A stretch of 64,000 nt of DNA from DASRAP01 sp964503275 (GTDB taxonomy: Bacteria > Gemmatimonadota > Gemmatimonadetes > Gemmatimonadales > Gemmatimonadaceae): assembly GCA_964503275.1 (NCBI GenBank), contig CAZCZO010000010.1, positions 46,571-110,570 on the forward strand, written 5' to 3'. Positions 32,799 to 40,910 of the stretch are shown piece after piece; the first letter of the stretch is position 1, and each line of letters opens with the position of its first letter. A program made the position numbers and the translations under genes. Under the pieces are notes generated by a model. The model saw nothing but the letters and a program-made list of their open reading frames with translations. It ran no database searches and was not told where the DNA came from.

Positions 32799-32804
32799 GG
32801 TCGG

Positions 32805-32850
32805 AAGGTGGGGCGGGCGGGGCCGAGTGTCAATACATAGGTATTGACAC
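32805..32850 (-). promoter_or_regulatory. promoter and palindromic operator of the DUF6036 pair
   Basis: GTGTCAATAC (32827-32836), ATAG, GTATTGACAC (32841-32850) is a perfect inverted repeat with 10-bp arms. On the minus strand its inner arm supplies a consensus -35 TTGACA (32833-32828), followed by a 17-base spacer and CACCTT at 32810-32805, seven bases before the ATG. A bound repressor would block the promoter. Confidence 0.6.
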
Positions 32851-32900
32851 GCTGGGGCCCCCGCGAGGTCTGCCCGGGGTCCGGCGCTGGGCGGACCCCA

Positions 32901-32946
32901 TCACCAGCGCCGGTAATTCACCCCCAGCGCGTTCAGGCGCAGCCCG
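32901..32946. repeat. 46-bp direct repeat, inner copy (in situ GH20 3' end)
   Basis: The genuine 3' end of the GH20 gene; its exact copy lies at 29876-29921, 3,025 bp away in the same orientation. Together they bracket the IS1182 relics, the beta-propeller gene and the DUF6036 pair. Confidence 0.9.
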
Positions 32947-34547
32947 TGCCGGTGCAGGCGTCGCATGAAGTCCGCCAGGTCGCGCTGGTCGCGCGGCGAC
33001 CACACCACCTCGGCCAGGGCACTGAGCCGCGGCCAGGCCATGTACTCCATGTGCTGCGGCGTGAGGATGTATTCGCTCCACAGCTGGGCCTGCGCGCCGA
33101 GGATGTGCTTGGCCTCGTCGGCGCTGAGGCCGTCGGGGATCGGCTCGTAGCTGTACACGTGGTCCAGCGGCGTGAAGCCACCGATGGCGTGCGGCTCGCG
33201 CGTGATGTCGCGGGACTGGAAGTGATCGAAGTAGGTGTGCGAGTTGGGCGCCATCACCACGTCGTGGCCGGCTTTGGCCGCGGCGATGCCTCCCGCGACG
33301 CCGCGCCAACTCATCACCGTGGCGTTGGGGGCGAGGCCGCCTTCGAGGATCTCATCCCATCCGATCAGGCGGCGGCCGCGCTCGGTGAGGAAGCTGTCCA
33401 TGCGCTTGATGAACCAGCTCTGCAGCTCGTGCTCATCGGCCACACCCAGTTCCTTGATGCGCGCTTGGATGCGCGGCGAGGCCTTCCATTGGTCTTTGAT
33501 GGCCTCGTCGCCGCCGATATGGATCCACGGGCTGGGGAAGAGCTCGAGCACTTCGGTGAGCACGTCCTGCAGGAAGCGGATGGTGGACTCGTCGGCGTTG
33601 AAGATCCACGGCGACACGCCCCAGGTGTCGTACACGGTGACCTGCGTGTCGGGCCGCACGCCGAGTTGCGGGTAGGCGGCGATGGCCGCCTGGGCATGCC
33701 CGGGCATCTCGATCTCGGGGACCACGACGATGTGCCGCTCGGCGGCGTAGGCCACCACCTCGCGGATCTGCTCCTGCGTGAAGAAGCCGCAGTGCGGGCG
33801 CGGGTCGTAGGTGCGGCGCGACTCCTCGCTCTGGTAGGGACCGATCGATGTGCGCGCGCGGCAGCCACCGACTTCGGTGAGGCGCGGGTATTTGCGGATC
33901 TGGATGCGCCAGCCCTGGTCCTCGGTGAGGTGCCAGTGGAAGCGGTTGAGTTTGTGCCGCGCCATGAGGTCAAGGTGCTTCTTGACGTGCTCGATGGGCA
34001 TGAAATGTCGCGACACGTCCATGTGCGAGCCGCGCCAGGCGAAGCGCGGGGCGTCGCTGATGGTGACGGCGGGCACGGTCCAGGGCGTACGTTCCACGCG
34101 CGCCTCCCGGTAGATGGCCGGCGGCAGCAGCTGCTTGAGAGTTTCGAGCGCGTAGAAGGCGCCGGTCGGCGTGGCCGCGCGGATGGTGATGGCGGCGGGC
34201 GTGACCTGGAGTGCGTAGGCCTCGGCGCCGTTGACGGCGGGGTCGAGCGCGAGGTGGATGTGCGGCGTGCCGGGCGCGGGGGCGACGGACTGCACCGCGA
34301 GCTCGAAGCCGGTGGGCGCGGCGATGTCGCGGGCGAAGCGCCGCGCGACGGTCTCAAGGGCGAGGTCGGCGACGAGGACTGTATTCGCCGCGAGCGTGAA
34401 GTTACCGGTGCCCGGCGTGAGCTGGGCCGGCCGCGGGATCACGGTGAAGACGCTGGCGTCGTGCGGCCGTGGGGGAGTGGCGGGTGGCTGGGCCGCGAGC
34501 GGGGCCGCGAGGGACAGCGCGATGAGCGCGCGGCGGGCAGAAGTCAC
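32901..34547 (-). CDS. exported beta-N-acetylhexosaminidase (GH20)
   Basis: A 548-residue glycoside hydrolase that removes terminal GlcNAc/GalNAc. After a signal peptide (SARRALIALSLAAPLAAQ) comes a GH20b domain (VIPRPAQLTPGTGNFTL) and then the catalytic barrel: RHFMPIEHVKKHLDLMARHK, HLTEDQGWRIQIRKYP, EIEMPGHAQAAIAAYPQLG and WIHIGGDEAIKDQWK, where the Asp-Glu pair is catalytic. The length is normal. GTG 34547 opens the signal peptide with a GGAG eight bases upstream. It may act on chitin, peptidoglycan fragments or glycoproteins. Its last 46 bp are duplicated 3 kb away. Confidence 0.9.
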   Translation of the reverse strand: MTSARRALIALSLAAPLAAQPPATPPRPHDASVFTVIPRPAQLTPGTGNFTLAANTVLVADLALETVARRFARDIAAPTGFELAVQSVAPAPGTPHIHLALDPAVNGAEAYALQVTPAAITIRAATPTGAFYALETLKQLLPPAIYREARVERTPWTVPAVTISDAPRFAWRGSHMDVSRHFMPIEHVKKHLDLMARHKLNRFHWHLTEDQGWRIQIRKYPRLTEVGGCRARTSIGPYQSEESRRTYDPRPHCGFFTQEQIREVVAYAAERHIVVVPEIEMPGHAQAAIAAYPQLGVRPDTQVTVYDTWGVSPWIFNADESTIRFLQDVLTEVLELFPSPWIHIGGDEAIKDQWKASPRIQARIKELGVADEHELQSWFIKRMDSFLTERGRRLIGWDEILEGGLAPNATVMSWRGVAGGIAAAKAGHDVVMAPNSHTYFDHFQSRDITREPHAIGGFTPLDHVYSYEPIPDGLSADEAKHILGAQAQLWSEYILTPQHMEYMAWPRLSALAEVVWSPRDQRDLADFMRRLHRHGLRLNALGVNYRRW

Positions 34548-34663
34548 TGCGGGGGCTCCACTATGCGGGTCGGTACTAGGGCCAGGGGCTACCGCGGGGA
34601 AACGTAACACCGAGGGTTGGGGGCGTCACCGCTGGCCCGGACGCTTGCGCGGGACCCTGGGGG

Positions 34664-34692
34664 TTGCGGCAGGAAGCCGTAGAGGATTATGA
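34664..34692 (+). promoter_or_regulatory. promoter of the small lipoprotein-like gene (TTGCGG-N17-TTATGA)
   Basis: TTGCGG at 34664-34669 and TTATGA at 34687-34692 with 17 bases between, 83 bases before ATG 34775. It shows that the TTGCG -35 is not restricted to the collagen genes. Confidence 0.4.
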
Positions 34693-34774
34693 TCGCGAGG
34701 TCGCATGAGCTTCGGCGCAACACCGTCCGGGCTCATTCAGAGTCGCAGCTACGGGATTGCTTGAGGTAGCTCAT

Positions 34775-34954
34775 ATGTTGCTTCATAGGCTCTTGGCGCG
34801 CGCGTCAGCGCTCGCCTTCGTGGCATTTGCCTGTGCGCCGGACAAGGTTCCGACTGCAGTCGACGCAGATGCGCCAAGGATCTCTCGGCAGGGCGATCCT
34901 TGTGGCGTGAACATCTCGGCACATTGGGGCTGGTGCGTTCCGATTCTACACTGA
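34775..34954 (+). CDS. 59-residue lipoprotein-like peptide
   Basis: A small protein of unknown function. The leader HRLLARASALAFVAFAC could be a lipoprotein signal (Cys at residue 20, imperfect lipobox AFAC), followed by a short mature part of about 40 residues with CGVNISAHWGWCVPILH, where two Cys flank an aromatic loop. ATG 34775 has GAGG upstream and a predicted promoter. Gene and next gene are 41 bp apart on the same strand. Confidence 0.5.
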   Translation: MLLHRLLARASALAFVAFACAPDKVPTAVDADAPRISRQGDPCGVNISAHWGWCVPILH

Positions 34955-34995
34955 TGCGTCTGGGAACGAACAGCCGCTCGCCGTCGGAGGCTGAC

Positions 34996-35514
34996 ATGCT
35001 GAAGCCAGATGTCCTCCGTGGAGCTGTCGTGATCGCCGCGTGTGGGCTCGCGATGGTCTCGCACCCGGCGGGTGCGCAGAGTCGCGCATTGTCAACTAGG
35101 GATAGCGTGGCGATCACGAAGGCGGCCATGAGGTGGACTTCCGAGACGTACGGTGCTCGGGGACCGCTACGGTCTTTAATCGAGTCAGAATCGTCGGACG
35201 CCTTTTCAGGACTGTCACGGAGCATCGCGATCGCGGCGGTCTCCGGCTCGACCACAGCGTTCCGCGAAGTGGTAGCGGCCGACCGCTGTCGTGCACGCGC
35301 GACGCAGGGCTGCCCCGCGCATTTCGCTGGGTTGGAGATGACTCTGCGATTGCACCGTGCCTACTCGAACGCCGACACCGTCGTCGCGGGTGTCATCGCG
35401 CGTTGGCCGACTCCGCGTGGCCACGTTGAATCTCGAACGACTGTGCTCACTCTTGCGCGAGCGCGCGACGGTGGGTGGTCCATTGCACAGGTCGGACTCA
35501 CGTCGCGTCATTGA
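34996..35514 (+). CDS. small secreted protein of unknown function
   Basis: A 172-residue protein with a signal peptide (DVLRGAVVIAACGLAMVS ... AGAQ). The mature part has two Cys (DRCRARATQGC) and ends in TTVLTLARARDGGWSIAQV, a beta-hairpin reminiscent of NTF2/SnoaL-like domains, though I cannot place it in a family. ATG 34996 follows GGAGG and opens the signal peptide, so it is preferred over upstream in-frame ATGs at 34900 and 34954. Confidence 0.6.
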   Translation: MLKPDVLRGAVVIAACGLAMVSHPAGAQSRALSTRDSVAITKAAMRWTSETYGARGPLRSLIESESSDAFSGLSRSIAIAAVSGSTTAFREVVAADRCRARATQGCPAHFAGLEMTLRLHRAYSNADTVVAGVIARWPTPRGHVESRTTVLTLARARDGGWSIAQVGLTSRH

Positions 35515-35563
35515 TTAGCTGTGCCAGGAGGGCGCCGTGCTTCAGCGCCCTCCCGGCTCTCTA

Positions 35564-36271
35564 TCACTGACGATCGGTCAGCAGCTCGACCGTGAAGGGC
35601 GCGCCGCCGCCGACATTGTCGCGGGCGATGGCGGTGTACACGCGGCCAGCGACGACGGGCACCCCGGCGTCACCCGTGTCGATGGCGACCGTCTGCGTGC
35701 CCGCCAGCGTGACGCGCACGCGGTAGCTGCCGGCGGGCACCGTGAGGTAGCCACTGGCCGCGCGGAACGGCACGTTGGTCAGGACCGGGGTGGCGCCGGT
35801 GAGCGCGGCGCCGGGCGCGGTGACGTAGACGTCAACGGCAGGGGCCGAGGCGGCGCCGTGGACGACGCGGATCTTGACGTTGCCAGCCGTCGGGGCGCTG
35901 TTGTCGTCCGTGAGGACGATGGGGGCGATGTTGGCGAGCAGGCCGGCGGCGATGACGGTGTAGTCGGTGTTGGCCGCGAGGGTCGGTGACGCGTCGATGA
36001 CGGTGGTGGCCGTGCCGGCCGCGTTCACGCGCAGGCGTCGGACGCCGGCGTTGACGGGCAGGTAGCCCGAGGCCGTGAAGTAGGGCACGTTGGTGAGGGC
36101 GACGGTCTCGTCGACGCGGACGTCGACGGCCGGGGCGTTGGGTGAGGCGTGCACGACGCGAACGCGGGCCTGCGGCGTCGGGGCGGTGCCGTTGTCATCG
36201 TCGTCGGAGCAGGCGCCGAGGGCGAGCGTGGCGACGGCGAGTGCGGAGCCCATGAGCTTGGAGAACGACAT
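35564..36271 (-). CDS. DUF4397 lipoprotein
   Basis: A 235-residue lipoprotein (ALAVATLALGAC, then an Asp-rich tether SDDDDNG). Two DUF4397 repeats follow: VRVVHASPNAPAVDVRVDE ... GYLPVNAG and IRVVHGAASAPAVDVYVTA ... GYLTVPAGSYRVRV. These Ig-like beta domains occur in envelope proteins of soil bacteria, sometimes in cell-surface anchors; no catalytic residues are seen. An inverted repeat at 36350-36371 lies upstream. Confidence 0.8.
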   Translation of the reverse strand: MSFSKLMGSALAVATLALGACSDDDDNGTAPTPQARVRVVHASPNAPAVDVRVDETVALTNVPYFTASGYLPVNAGVRRLRVNAAGTATTVIDASPTLAANTDYTVIAAGLLANIAPIVLTDDNSAPTAGNVKIRVVHGAASAPAVDVYVTAPGAALTGATPVLTNVPFRAASGYLTVPAGSYRVRVTLAGTQTVAIDTGDAGVPVVAGRVYTAIARDNVGGGAPFTVELLTDRQ

Positions 36272-36349
36272 CCCTACCTCCCAGTAGCATTGAGTGCGCC
36301 GGCGTGGCGCGGTGTGGGTCCGCGGCGGGGCAGGCTGGCCCTGGCCGCG

Positions 36350-36371
36350 ACTAGGACTGGTCGGTCCTAGT
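36350..36371. promoter_or_regulatory. inverted repeat upstream of the DUF4397 gene
   Basis: ACTAGGAC, TGGTCG, GTCCTAGT: perfect 8-bp arms with a 6-base centre, 79 bp before the DUF4397 start and 191 bp before the DUF3299 start. It has the form of a dimeric repressor site; the regulator is unknown. Confidence 0.45.
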
Positions 36372-36498
36372 TACGCCCATCTCAATGTTGAGAGGTCGGT
36401 ATCGGTTCCCGGGGGATGGGAGGGACGGGGTGCTGCGCCTCGCTGCGCCCGAAGCGCCGCGAACGGCCACCCCGCCAGTGAACATTTCCGGCCCAAAT

Positions 36499-36521
36499 CG
36501 CGTATCTTTCAGTGATACGCG
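36499..36521. promoter_or_regulatory. inverted repeat upstream of the DUF3299-ABC operon
   Basis: CGCGTATC (36499-36506), TTTCAGT, GATACGCG (36514-36521): perfect 8-bp arms, 40 bp before the DUF3299 start. A possible operator for a metal-responsive regulator, given the operon content; not otherwise supported. Confidence 0.45.
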
Positions 36522-36561
36522 CACTTGGCTGCGCTGCTGCCCCCCACTTGCCGGACGCGTG

Positions 36562-37035
36562 ATGCTGCCTTCTGCCCTGCTCCGCCGCCTGTTCGTCGCC
36601 CCCGTCTTGTTGGGTCTGGCGCTTGCTGCGCAAGCGCCCCGCGCCCACGCCCAGGCCTCCGGCGACGTCGCCGTGATCGACTGGCGCATCCTGGGCGGGC
36701 TCGACTATGTGAAGGGCACCAAGACCGACACGCTGTCCAAGCTGGACGGCAAGATGGTCCGCATCCCGGGCTTCGTGGTGCCGCTGGACGACTTTACCGA
36801 AGAGGGCGCGGAGTTCCTGCTGGTGCCCTACTACGGGGCCTGCGTCCACACGCCGCCGCCGCCGCCGAACCAGATCGTGTTCGTCGAGATGAGCGGCCGC
36901 AAGAACGTCAAGATGAACCTCTTCGACGCCGTGTGGATGGAAGGCCGGCTCAAGGTCAGCACCGTCGAGAGTCCCTTTGGCGCGGTGGGCTTCCAGCTCG
37001 ACGGGATGAAGGTGCTCCCGTACGGGACGAAGTGA
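36562..37035 (+). CDS. DUF3299 exported protein (ZrgE-like)
   Basis: A 157-residue exported protein with signal peptide LFVAPVLLGLALAAQAPRAHA. The mature part has KLDGKMVRIPGFVVPLDDF, then FLLVPYYGACVHTPPPPPNQ, with one conserved Cys-X-His, the hallmark of DUF3299. Family members sit beside lipoprotein-release-type ABC transporters; in Vibrio cholerae such a protein is part of the zrg zinc-regulated cluster. The stop overlaps the ATPase start as GTGA, so a three-gene operon is clear. Cys-His could bind a metal. ATG 36562 opens the signal peptide. Confidence 0.8.
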   Translation: MLPSALLRRLFVAPVLLGLALAAQAPRAHAQASGDVAVIDWRILGGLDYVKGTKTDTLSKLDGKMVRIPGFVVPLDDFTEEGAEFLLVPYYGACVHTPPPPPNQIVFVEMSGRKNVKMNLFDAVWMEGRLKVSTVESPFGAVGFQLDGMKVLPYGTK

Positions 37036-37736
37036 GCGCTGCGGGGCAGGCGGTCGCGGTCCGCGACCTGCGCTTCGCCTATGGCCGCGGCCCGGCTGTG
37101 GTGGACATCCCCGCGCTGGACATCGCCCGCGGCGAATCGGTCTTCCTCTACGGGCCCTCGGGCTCGGGCAAGACCACGCTGCTGGGACTCATCGCCGGAG
37201 TGCTGCAGCCCGGCGCCGGCCGCGTCGAGGTCCTCGGCGTGGACCTGGCCCAGCGCTCCGCCTCGGCGCGCGATGCGTTCCGCGCCGAGCATGTGGGCTA
37301 CGTGTTCCAGCAGTTCAACCTGATCCCCTACCTGTCGGTGCGGGACAACATCACGCTGCCCTGCCGGCTGCACGGCGCGCGACGGGCGCGGTTGGCGGGC
37401 GTGTCGCTGCAGGACGCGGCGCGGGCGATGGCGGCGGAGCTGCAGATCGAGGCACTGCTGGAGCGGCCGGTGACGGACCTCTCGGTGGGGCAGCAGCAGC
37501 GCGTGGCCGCCGCGCGCGCGTTGATCGGCCACCCCGAGTTGGTGATCGCCGACGAGCCCACTTCCGCGCTGGACACGGACCGGCGCGAGGCCTTCTTGTC
37601 GCTGCTGTTCGCGTCCTGCGCCCGCGCGAAGGCGACGCTGCTCTTCGTCAGCCACGACCTCACGCTGCAGCCCCTGTTCTCGCAGGCGCTCGACCTCACG
37701 GCGCTGAACCGCGCCGCGCACCCCTCGGCGGTCTGA
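37032..37736 (+). CDS. ABC transporter ATPase (LolD/MacB-like)
   Basis: A 234-residue ATPase. Walker A is GPSGSGKTTLLG, the Q-loop YVFQQFNLIPYLSV, the signature motif DLSVGQQQRVAAARAL (LSVGQ in place of LSGGQ) and Walker B LVIADEPTSALD, with the switch His in LLFVSHD. It would power the FtsX-type permease that follows. GTG 37032 overlaps the DUF3299 stop. In a LolD-type pair the energy moves a periplasmic substrate rather than importing through a channel, so its part in metal supply would be indirect unless shown otherwise. Confidence 0.9.
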   Translation: MSAAGQAVAVRDLRFAYGRGPAVVDIPALDIARGESVFLYGPSGSGKTTLLGLIAGVLQPGAGRVEVLGVDLAQRSASARDAFRAEHVGYVFQQFNLIPYLSVRDNITLPCRLHGARRARLAGVSLQDAARAMAAELQIEALLERPVTDLSVGQQQRVAAARALIGHPELVIADEPTSALDTDRREAFLSLLFASCARAKATLLFVSHDLTLQPLFSQALDLTALNRAAHPSAV

Positions 37737-37739
37737 GCC

Positions 37740-39155
37740 ATGCTGATCCTCCAACTCGCGCTGCAGTCCCTGCGCAACCGCGCGCTGACGACGGTCTTGA
37801 CGCTGGCCTCCATCGCGCTGTCGGTGACCCTGCTGGTGGGCGTCGAGCATGTGCGCGCGGGGGTGCGCGAGTCCTTCTCGGGCACCATCCGCGGCACGGA
37901 CCTGATCGTCGGCGCGCGCGGGGGCACGCTGCAGCTGCTGCTGTCGTCGGTGTTCGGCATGGGTCAGCCGGCGGGCTCGGTGCAGTGGGACACGTATCAG
38001 CGCTGGGCGCAGCATCCGGCGGTCTCGTGGACCATCCCCATCAGCCTCGGGGACTCGCACCGCGGCTTTCGCGTGATCGGTACCACCGAGGCCTTCTACG
38101 AGCACTTCCGGTTCCGCCGTGACGGCCGCGTGGAGTTCGCGGCGGGGGCAGCGCCGGCCGACGAGCACGACGTCGCGATCGGCGCTGAGGTCGCGGCGCG
38201 GCTGGGCTACGGCGTGGGCGACACGATCGTGATCGCGCACGGGTTGGCGGATATCGGGGCGTCGGACCACGAGGCGCATCCGTTCGTGATCAGCGGGATC
38301 ATCGCCCGGAACTTCACCCCCATCGACCGTGCGGTGTACGTGTCGCTCGAGGGGTTGGAGGCGATGCACGAGGAGCCCGAGGCGACGGGACCGGCCGCGA
38401 TGCCGGGCGCCACGCCACCCGCGATGCCTGGCGCGACACCGCCGCCGATGCCCGGCGCGAGCCCGCCGGTGCTCGCCATGCCCGGCGCCGAGCCGCCGCC
38501 GGGGGCCTTCGATGCGGTGCCGCGGCCACAGCGCGCCGCGCCGACGCCGCATGAGGACCACGAGGGCCATGTGGATGGCGACGAGCACGATGATCACGCG
38601 CCGGAGCTGATCAGTGCGTTCTTTGTCGGGACCAAGAACCGCATGGAGTCGCTGAACGTGCAGCGCGAGATCAACACCGACCTGGGCGAGCCGCTGACGG
38701 CGGTGATCCCGGGGGTGGCGCTGGCCGAGCTGTGGCAGGGGATCGGCAATGCGGAGGTGGGGCTCAAGGTGGTGGCGGGCTTCACGGTGCTGATCGGGCT
38801 GACCGGCATGTTGGTGGCGCTGTATTCGTCGCTGGAGTCGCGGCGGCGCGAGATGGCGATCCTGCGCGCGGTGGGCGCGGGCCCGCGCACGATCATCTCG
38901 CTGCTGGTGCTGGAGTCGGGCCTGTTGAGCGTGCTGGGCAGCGCTCTGGGGGTGGGGCTCGTATATCTGTCGCTGTTCCTGGCCCAGGGCCCGGTGGAGC
39001 AGCGCTTTGGGCTGTTCGTGCCGATCCGCGCGCTGGGGGCCACCGAGTGGACCTATGTGGCGGTGGTGATCGGCGCCGGCTTCCTCGTGGGGCTGGTGCC
39101 CGCGCTCAAGGCGTACCGCTCGTCGCTGGTCGATGGGCTCGCCCCGCGGGTGTAG
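37740..39155 (+). CDS. FtsX/MacB-type ABC permease with His-rich periplasmic loop
   Basis: A 471-residue permease with four helices: one near the N terminus and three in the C-terminal FtsX domain (VVAGFTVLIGLTGMLVALY, LGSALGVGLVYLSLF, VAVVIGAGFLVGLVPAL). The large periplasmic domain carries an insert at about residues 215-285: Pro/Met-rich repeats (PGATPPAMPGA) followed by PHEDHEGHVDGDEHDDH, an Asp/His/Glu-rich metal-binding stretch. That position and composition resemble the His-rich segments of ZrgA-type zinc proteins. Starts 4 bp after the ATPase stop. Zinc transport is an inference. Confidence 0.8.
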   Translation: MLILQLALQSLRNRALTTVLTLASIALSVTLLVGVEHVRAGVRESFSGTIRGTDLIVGARGGTLQLLLSSVFGMGQPAGSVQWDTYQRWAQHPAVSWTIPISLGDSHRGFRVIGTTEAFYEHFRFRRDGRVEFAAGAAPADEHDVAIGAEVAARLGYGVGDTIVIAHGLADIGASDHEAHPFVISGIIARNFTPIDRAVYVSLEGLEAMHEEPEATGPAAMPGATPPAMPGATPPPMPGASPPVLAMPGAEPPPGAFDAVPRPQRAAPTPHEDHEGHVDGDEHDDHAPELISAFFVGTKNRMESLNVQREINTDLGEPLTAVIPGVALAELWQGIGNAEVGLKVVAGFTVLIGLTGMLVALYSSLESRRREMAILRAVGAGPRTIISLLVLESGLLSVLGSALGVGLVYLSLFLAQGPVEQRFGLFVPIRALGATEWTYVAVVIGAGFLVGLVPALKAYRSSLVDGLAPRV

Positions 39156-39184
39156 GTTTCGGGTTCCTCCAACCGTACTTCGCA

Positions 39185-40840
39185 ATGTTCCGTACTTCTC
39201 TGCTCGTGGCCGCGCTCGCGGTCGTCGTCACTGCTCCTGAGGGAGCGGCCCAGGGTGGCCGTGGTGGTGGTGGTCGCGGCGGTGCCGCGGCCGGTCCGCC
39301 GCCGCCGCCGACCAATGCGCAGGCGCTGCCCGTCGATCGCGCCAACGCGCCGTACGTGCGTGCGACGCCGCCGACCAACGCCGGCATCCAGCGCATCTGG
39401 GAAGAGGGCATGCAGCGCTCGCAGGTGATGAAGCTGGCGCAGCAGTTCCTCGACTCGGTGGGTCCGCGCCTCACGGGCTCGACGGACGCCGACCGGGCGC
39501 AGGCGTATCTGTTGTCGAAGTACAGCGAGTGGGGCATTCCCGCGCGCATCGAGAACTACGGCACCTGGACGGGCTGGCAGAACGGCGCGGCCTTCGCGGC
39601 GCTGACCTTCCCGCGCCGGCGCAACCTCGAGGTGAACCCGATGGGCTGGACCCCGGGCACCGAGGGCCAGTGGCGCGAGGGCGATGTGGTGATGATCCCC
39701 GAGAACGTCACGACGCCGGAGGCCTTCGCGGCCTGGGTGCCGTCGGCCCGGGGCAAGTTCGTGATGCTGAGCGCGCCGCAGCTCTCCTGCCGCCAGGCGG
39801 GGCAGTGGAACGAGTTCGGCACGGTGGCGTCGCGCGAGCGGCTGCGCGCGGAGCAGTCGGCGCTGAGCGCCTCGTTCAACCAGCGTCTGTTGGCCGCGGG
39901 GGGCGCGCGCGGCATCCAGCAGCGTCTCAAGGACGCCGGCGTGGCCGGCGCGCTGACCTTCCAGTTCTCGGCGTATCCGGGCATCAACAAGGTGTTCGGC
40001 TCGCCGGCGCAGCAGGTGCCGACGATCGACGTGAGCTGCGAGGACTACGGGCTGCTGTACCGCTTGGCCGAGAACAAGCAGAGCCCCAAGATGCGCCTCT
40101 ACGTGGACGCCCAGAAGTTCGACGAGCGTCCGATCGGCAACGTGATCGCCGAGATCAAGGGCACGACCAAGCCGAACGAGTATGTGATCCTCTCGGCGCA
40201 CTTCGACTCGTTCACGGGTGGCTCGGGCGCGACGGACAACGGCACGGGCACGCTGACCATGTTCGAGGCGATGCGCATCCTCAAGGCCGCGTATCCCAAC
40301 CCCAAGCGCACGATCCTCATCGGGCACTGGAACAGCGAAGAGCAGGGGCTGAACGGCTCCAAGGCCTTCGCCGAGGACCACCCGGAGATCGTGAAGGGGA
40401 TCCATGCGTTGTTCAATCAGGACAACGGCACGGGGCGGATCGTGTCGATCTCGCCGGGCCCCTTTGCGAAGGTCGGGTCGATCCTCAGCGGCTACCTGAG
40501 CGAGCTGCCCTCCGAAGCGACGCAGTGGGTGCGCTTGGGTGGCACGTCGCCGTTCGGCGGCGTGGGCTCGACGGACCACACGACCTTCGTGTGCTACAAG
40601 GCGCCGGGCATCGGGACGGGGGCGCTGAGCTGGGACTACAGCAACACCACCTGGCACACGCAGCGTGACACCTACGACAAGCTGGTGCCTGAGGACCTGC
40701 GCAACAACGCGGTGTTGATCGCGATGCTCGCGTATATGGCGTCGGAGGATCCGACCTTCATGCCGCGCGACTTGGTGCCGCAGGAGACCTGGCCGAACTG
40801 TCCGTTGGCGACGCGTCGTGCGTCGGAGTCGGCGCGCTAA
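39185..40840 (+). CDS. exported M28 family metallopeptidase
   Basis: A 551-residue zinc aminopeptidase-like enzyme. The signal peptide (RTSLLVAALAVVVTAPEGAA) is followed by a Gly/Arg-rich low-complexity stretch. Zinc ligands of M28 are visible in order: His in LSAHFDSFTGG, bridging Asp in GATDNGTGT, the catalytic Glu pair in GHWNSEEQGLNGS, a further acidic ligand in ALFNQDNG and the last His in VGSTDHTTF. A PA-type insert (residues about 150-290) lies before the catalytic core. ATG 39185 is the first Met giving a signal peptide. Probably a periplasmic or secreted di- or aminopeptidase for nutrition. Confidence 0.85.
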   Translation: MFRTSLLVAALAVVVTAPEGAAQGGRGGGGRGGAAAGPPPPPTNAQALPVDRANAPYVRATPPTNAGIQRIWEEGMQRSQVMKLAQQFLDSVGPRLTGSTDADRAQAYLLSKYSEWGIPARIENYGTWTGWQNGAAFAALTFPRRRNLEVNPMGWTPGTEGQWREGDVVMIPENVTTPEAFAAWVPSARGKFVMLSAPQLSCRQAGQWNEFGTVASRERLRAEQSALSASFNQRLLAAGGARGIQQRLKDAGVAGALTFQFSAYPGINKVFGSPAQQVPTIDVSCEDYGLLYRLAENKQSPKMRLYVDAQKFDERPIGNVIAEIKGTTKPNEYVILSAHFDSFTGGSGATDNGTGTLTMFEAMRILKAAYPNPKRTILIGHWNSEEQGLNGSKAFAEDHPEIVKGIHALFNQDNGTGRIVSISPGPFAKVGSILSGYLSELPSEATQWVRLGGTSPFGGVGSTDHTTFVCYKAPGIGTGALSWDYSNTTWHTQRDTYDKLVPEDLRNNAVLIAMLAYMASEDPTFMPRDLVPQETWPNCPLATRRASESAR

Positions 40841-40866
40841 GCGTTTCGGCGTCGTCGTGAAGTGCG

Positions 40867-40902
40867 CGGGCCGATCGGTGCGAGGGTGCACCGGTCGGCC
40901 CG
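40867..40902. terminator. bidirectional terminator between peptidase and acyltransferase
   Basis: A 15-bp stem (40867-40881 with 40888-40902, one T-G wobble) closes a GAGGGT loop between the convergent stops at 40840 and 40911. Confidence 0.65.
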
Positions 40903-40910
40903 TTGGCGTT

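Noticed and set aside
36831..39185. A 784-codon frame antisense to the ABC operon
   Set aside because: It is fully explained by the ATPase and permease genes, whose motifs are intact on the plus strand.
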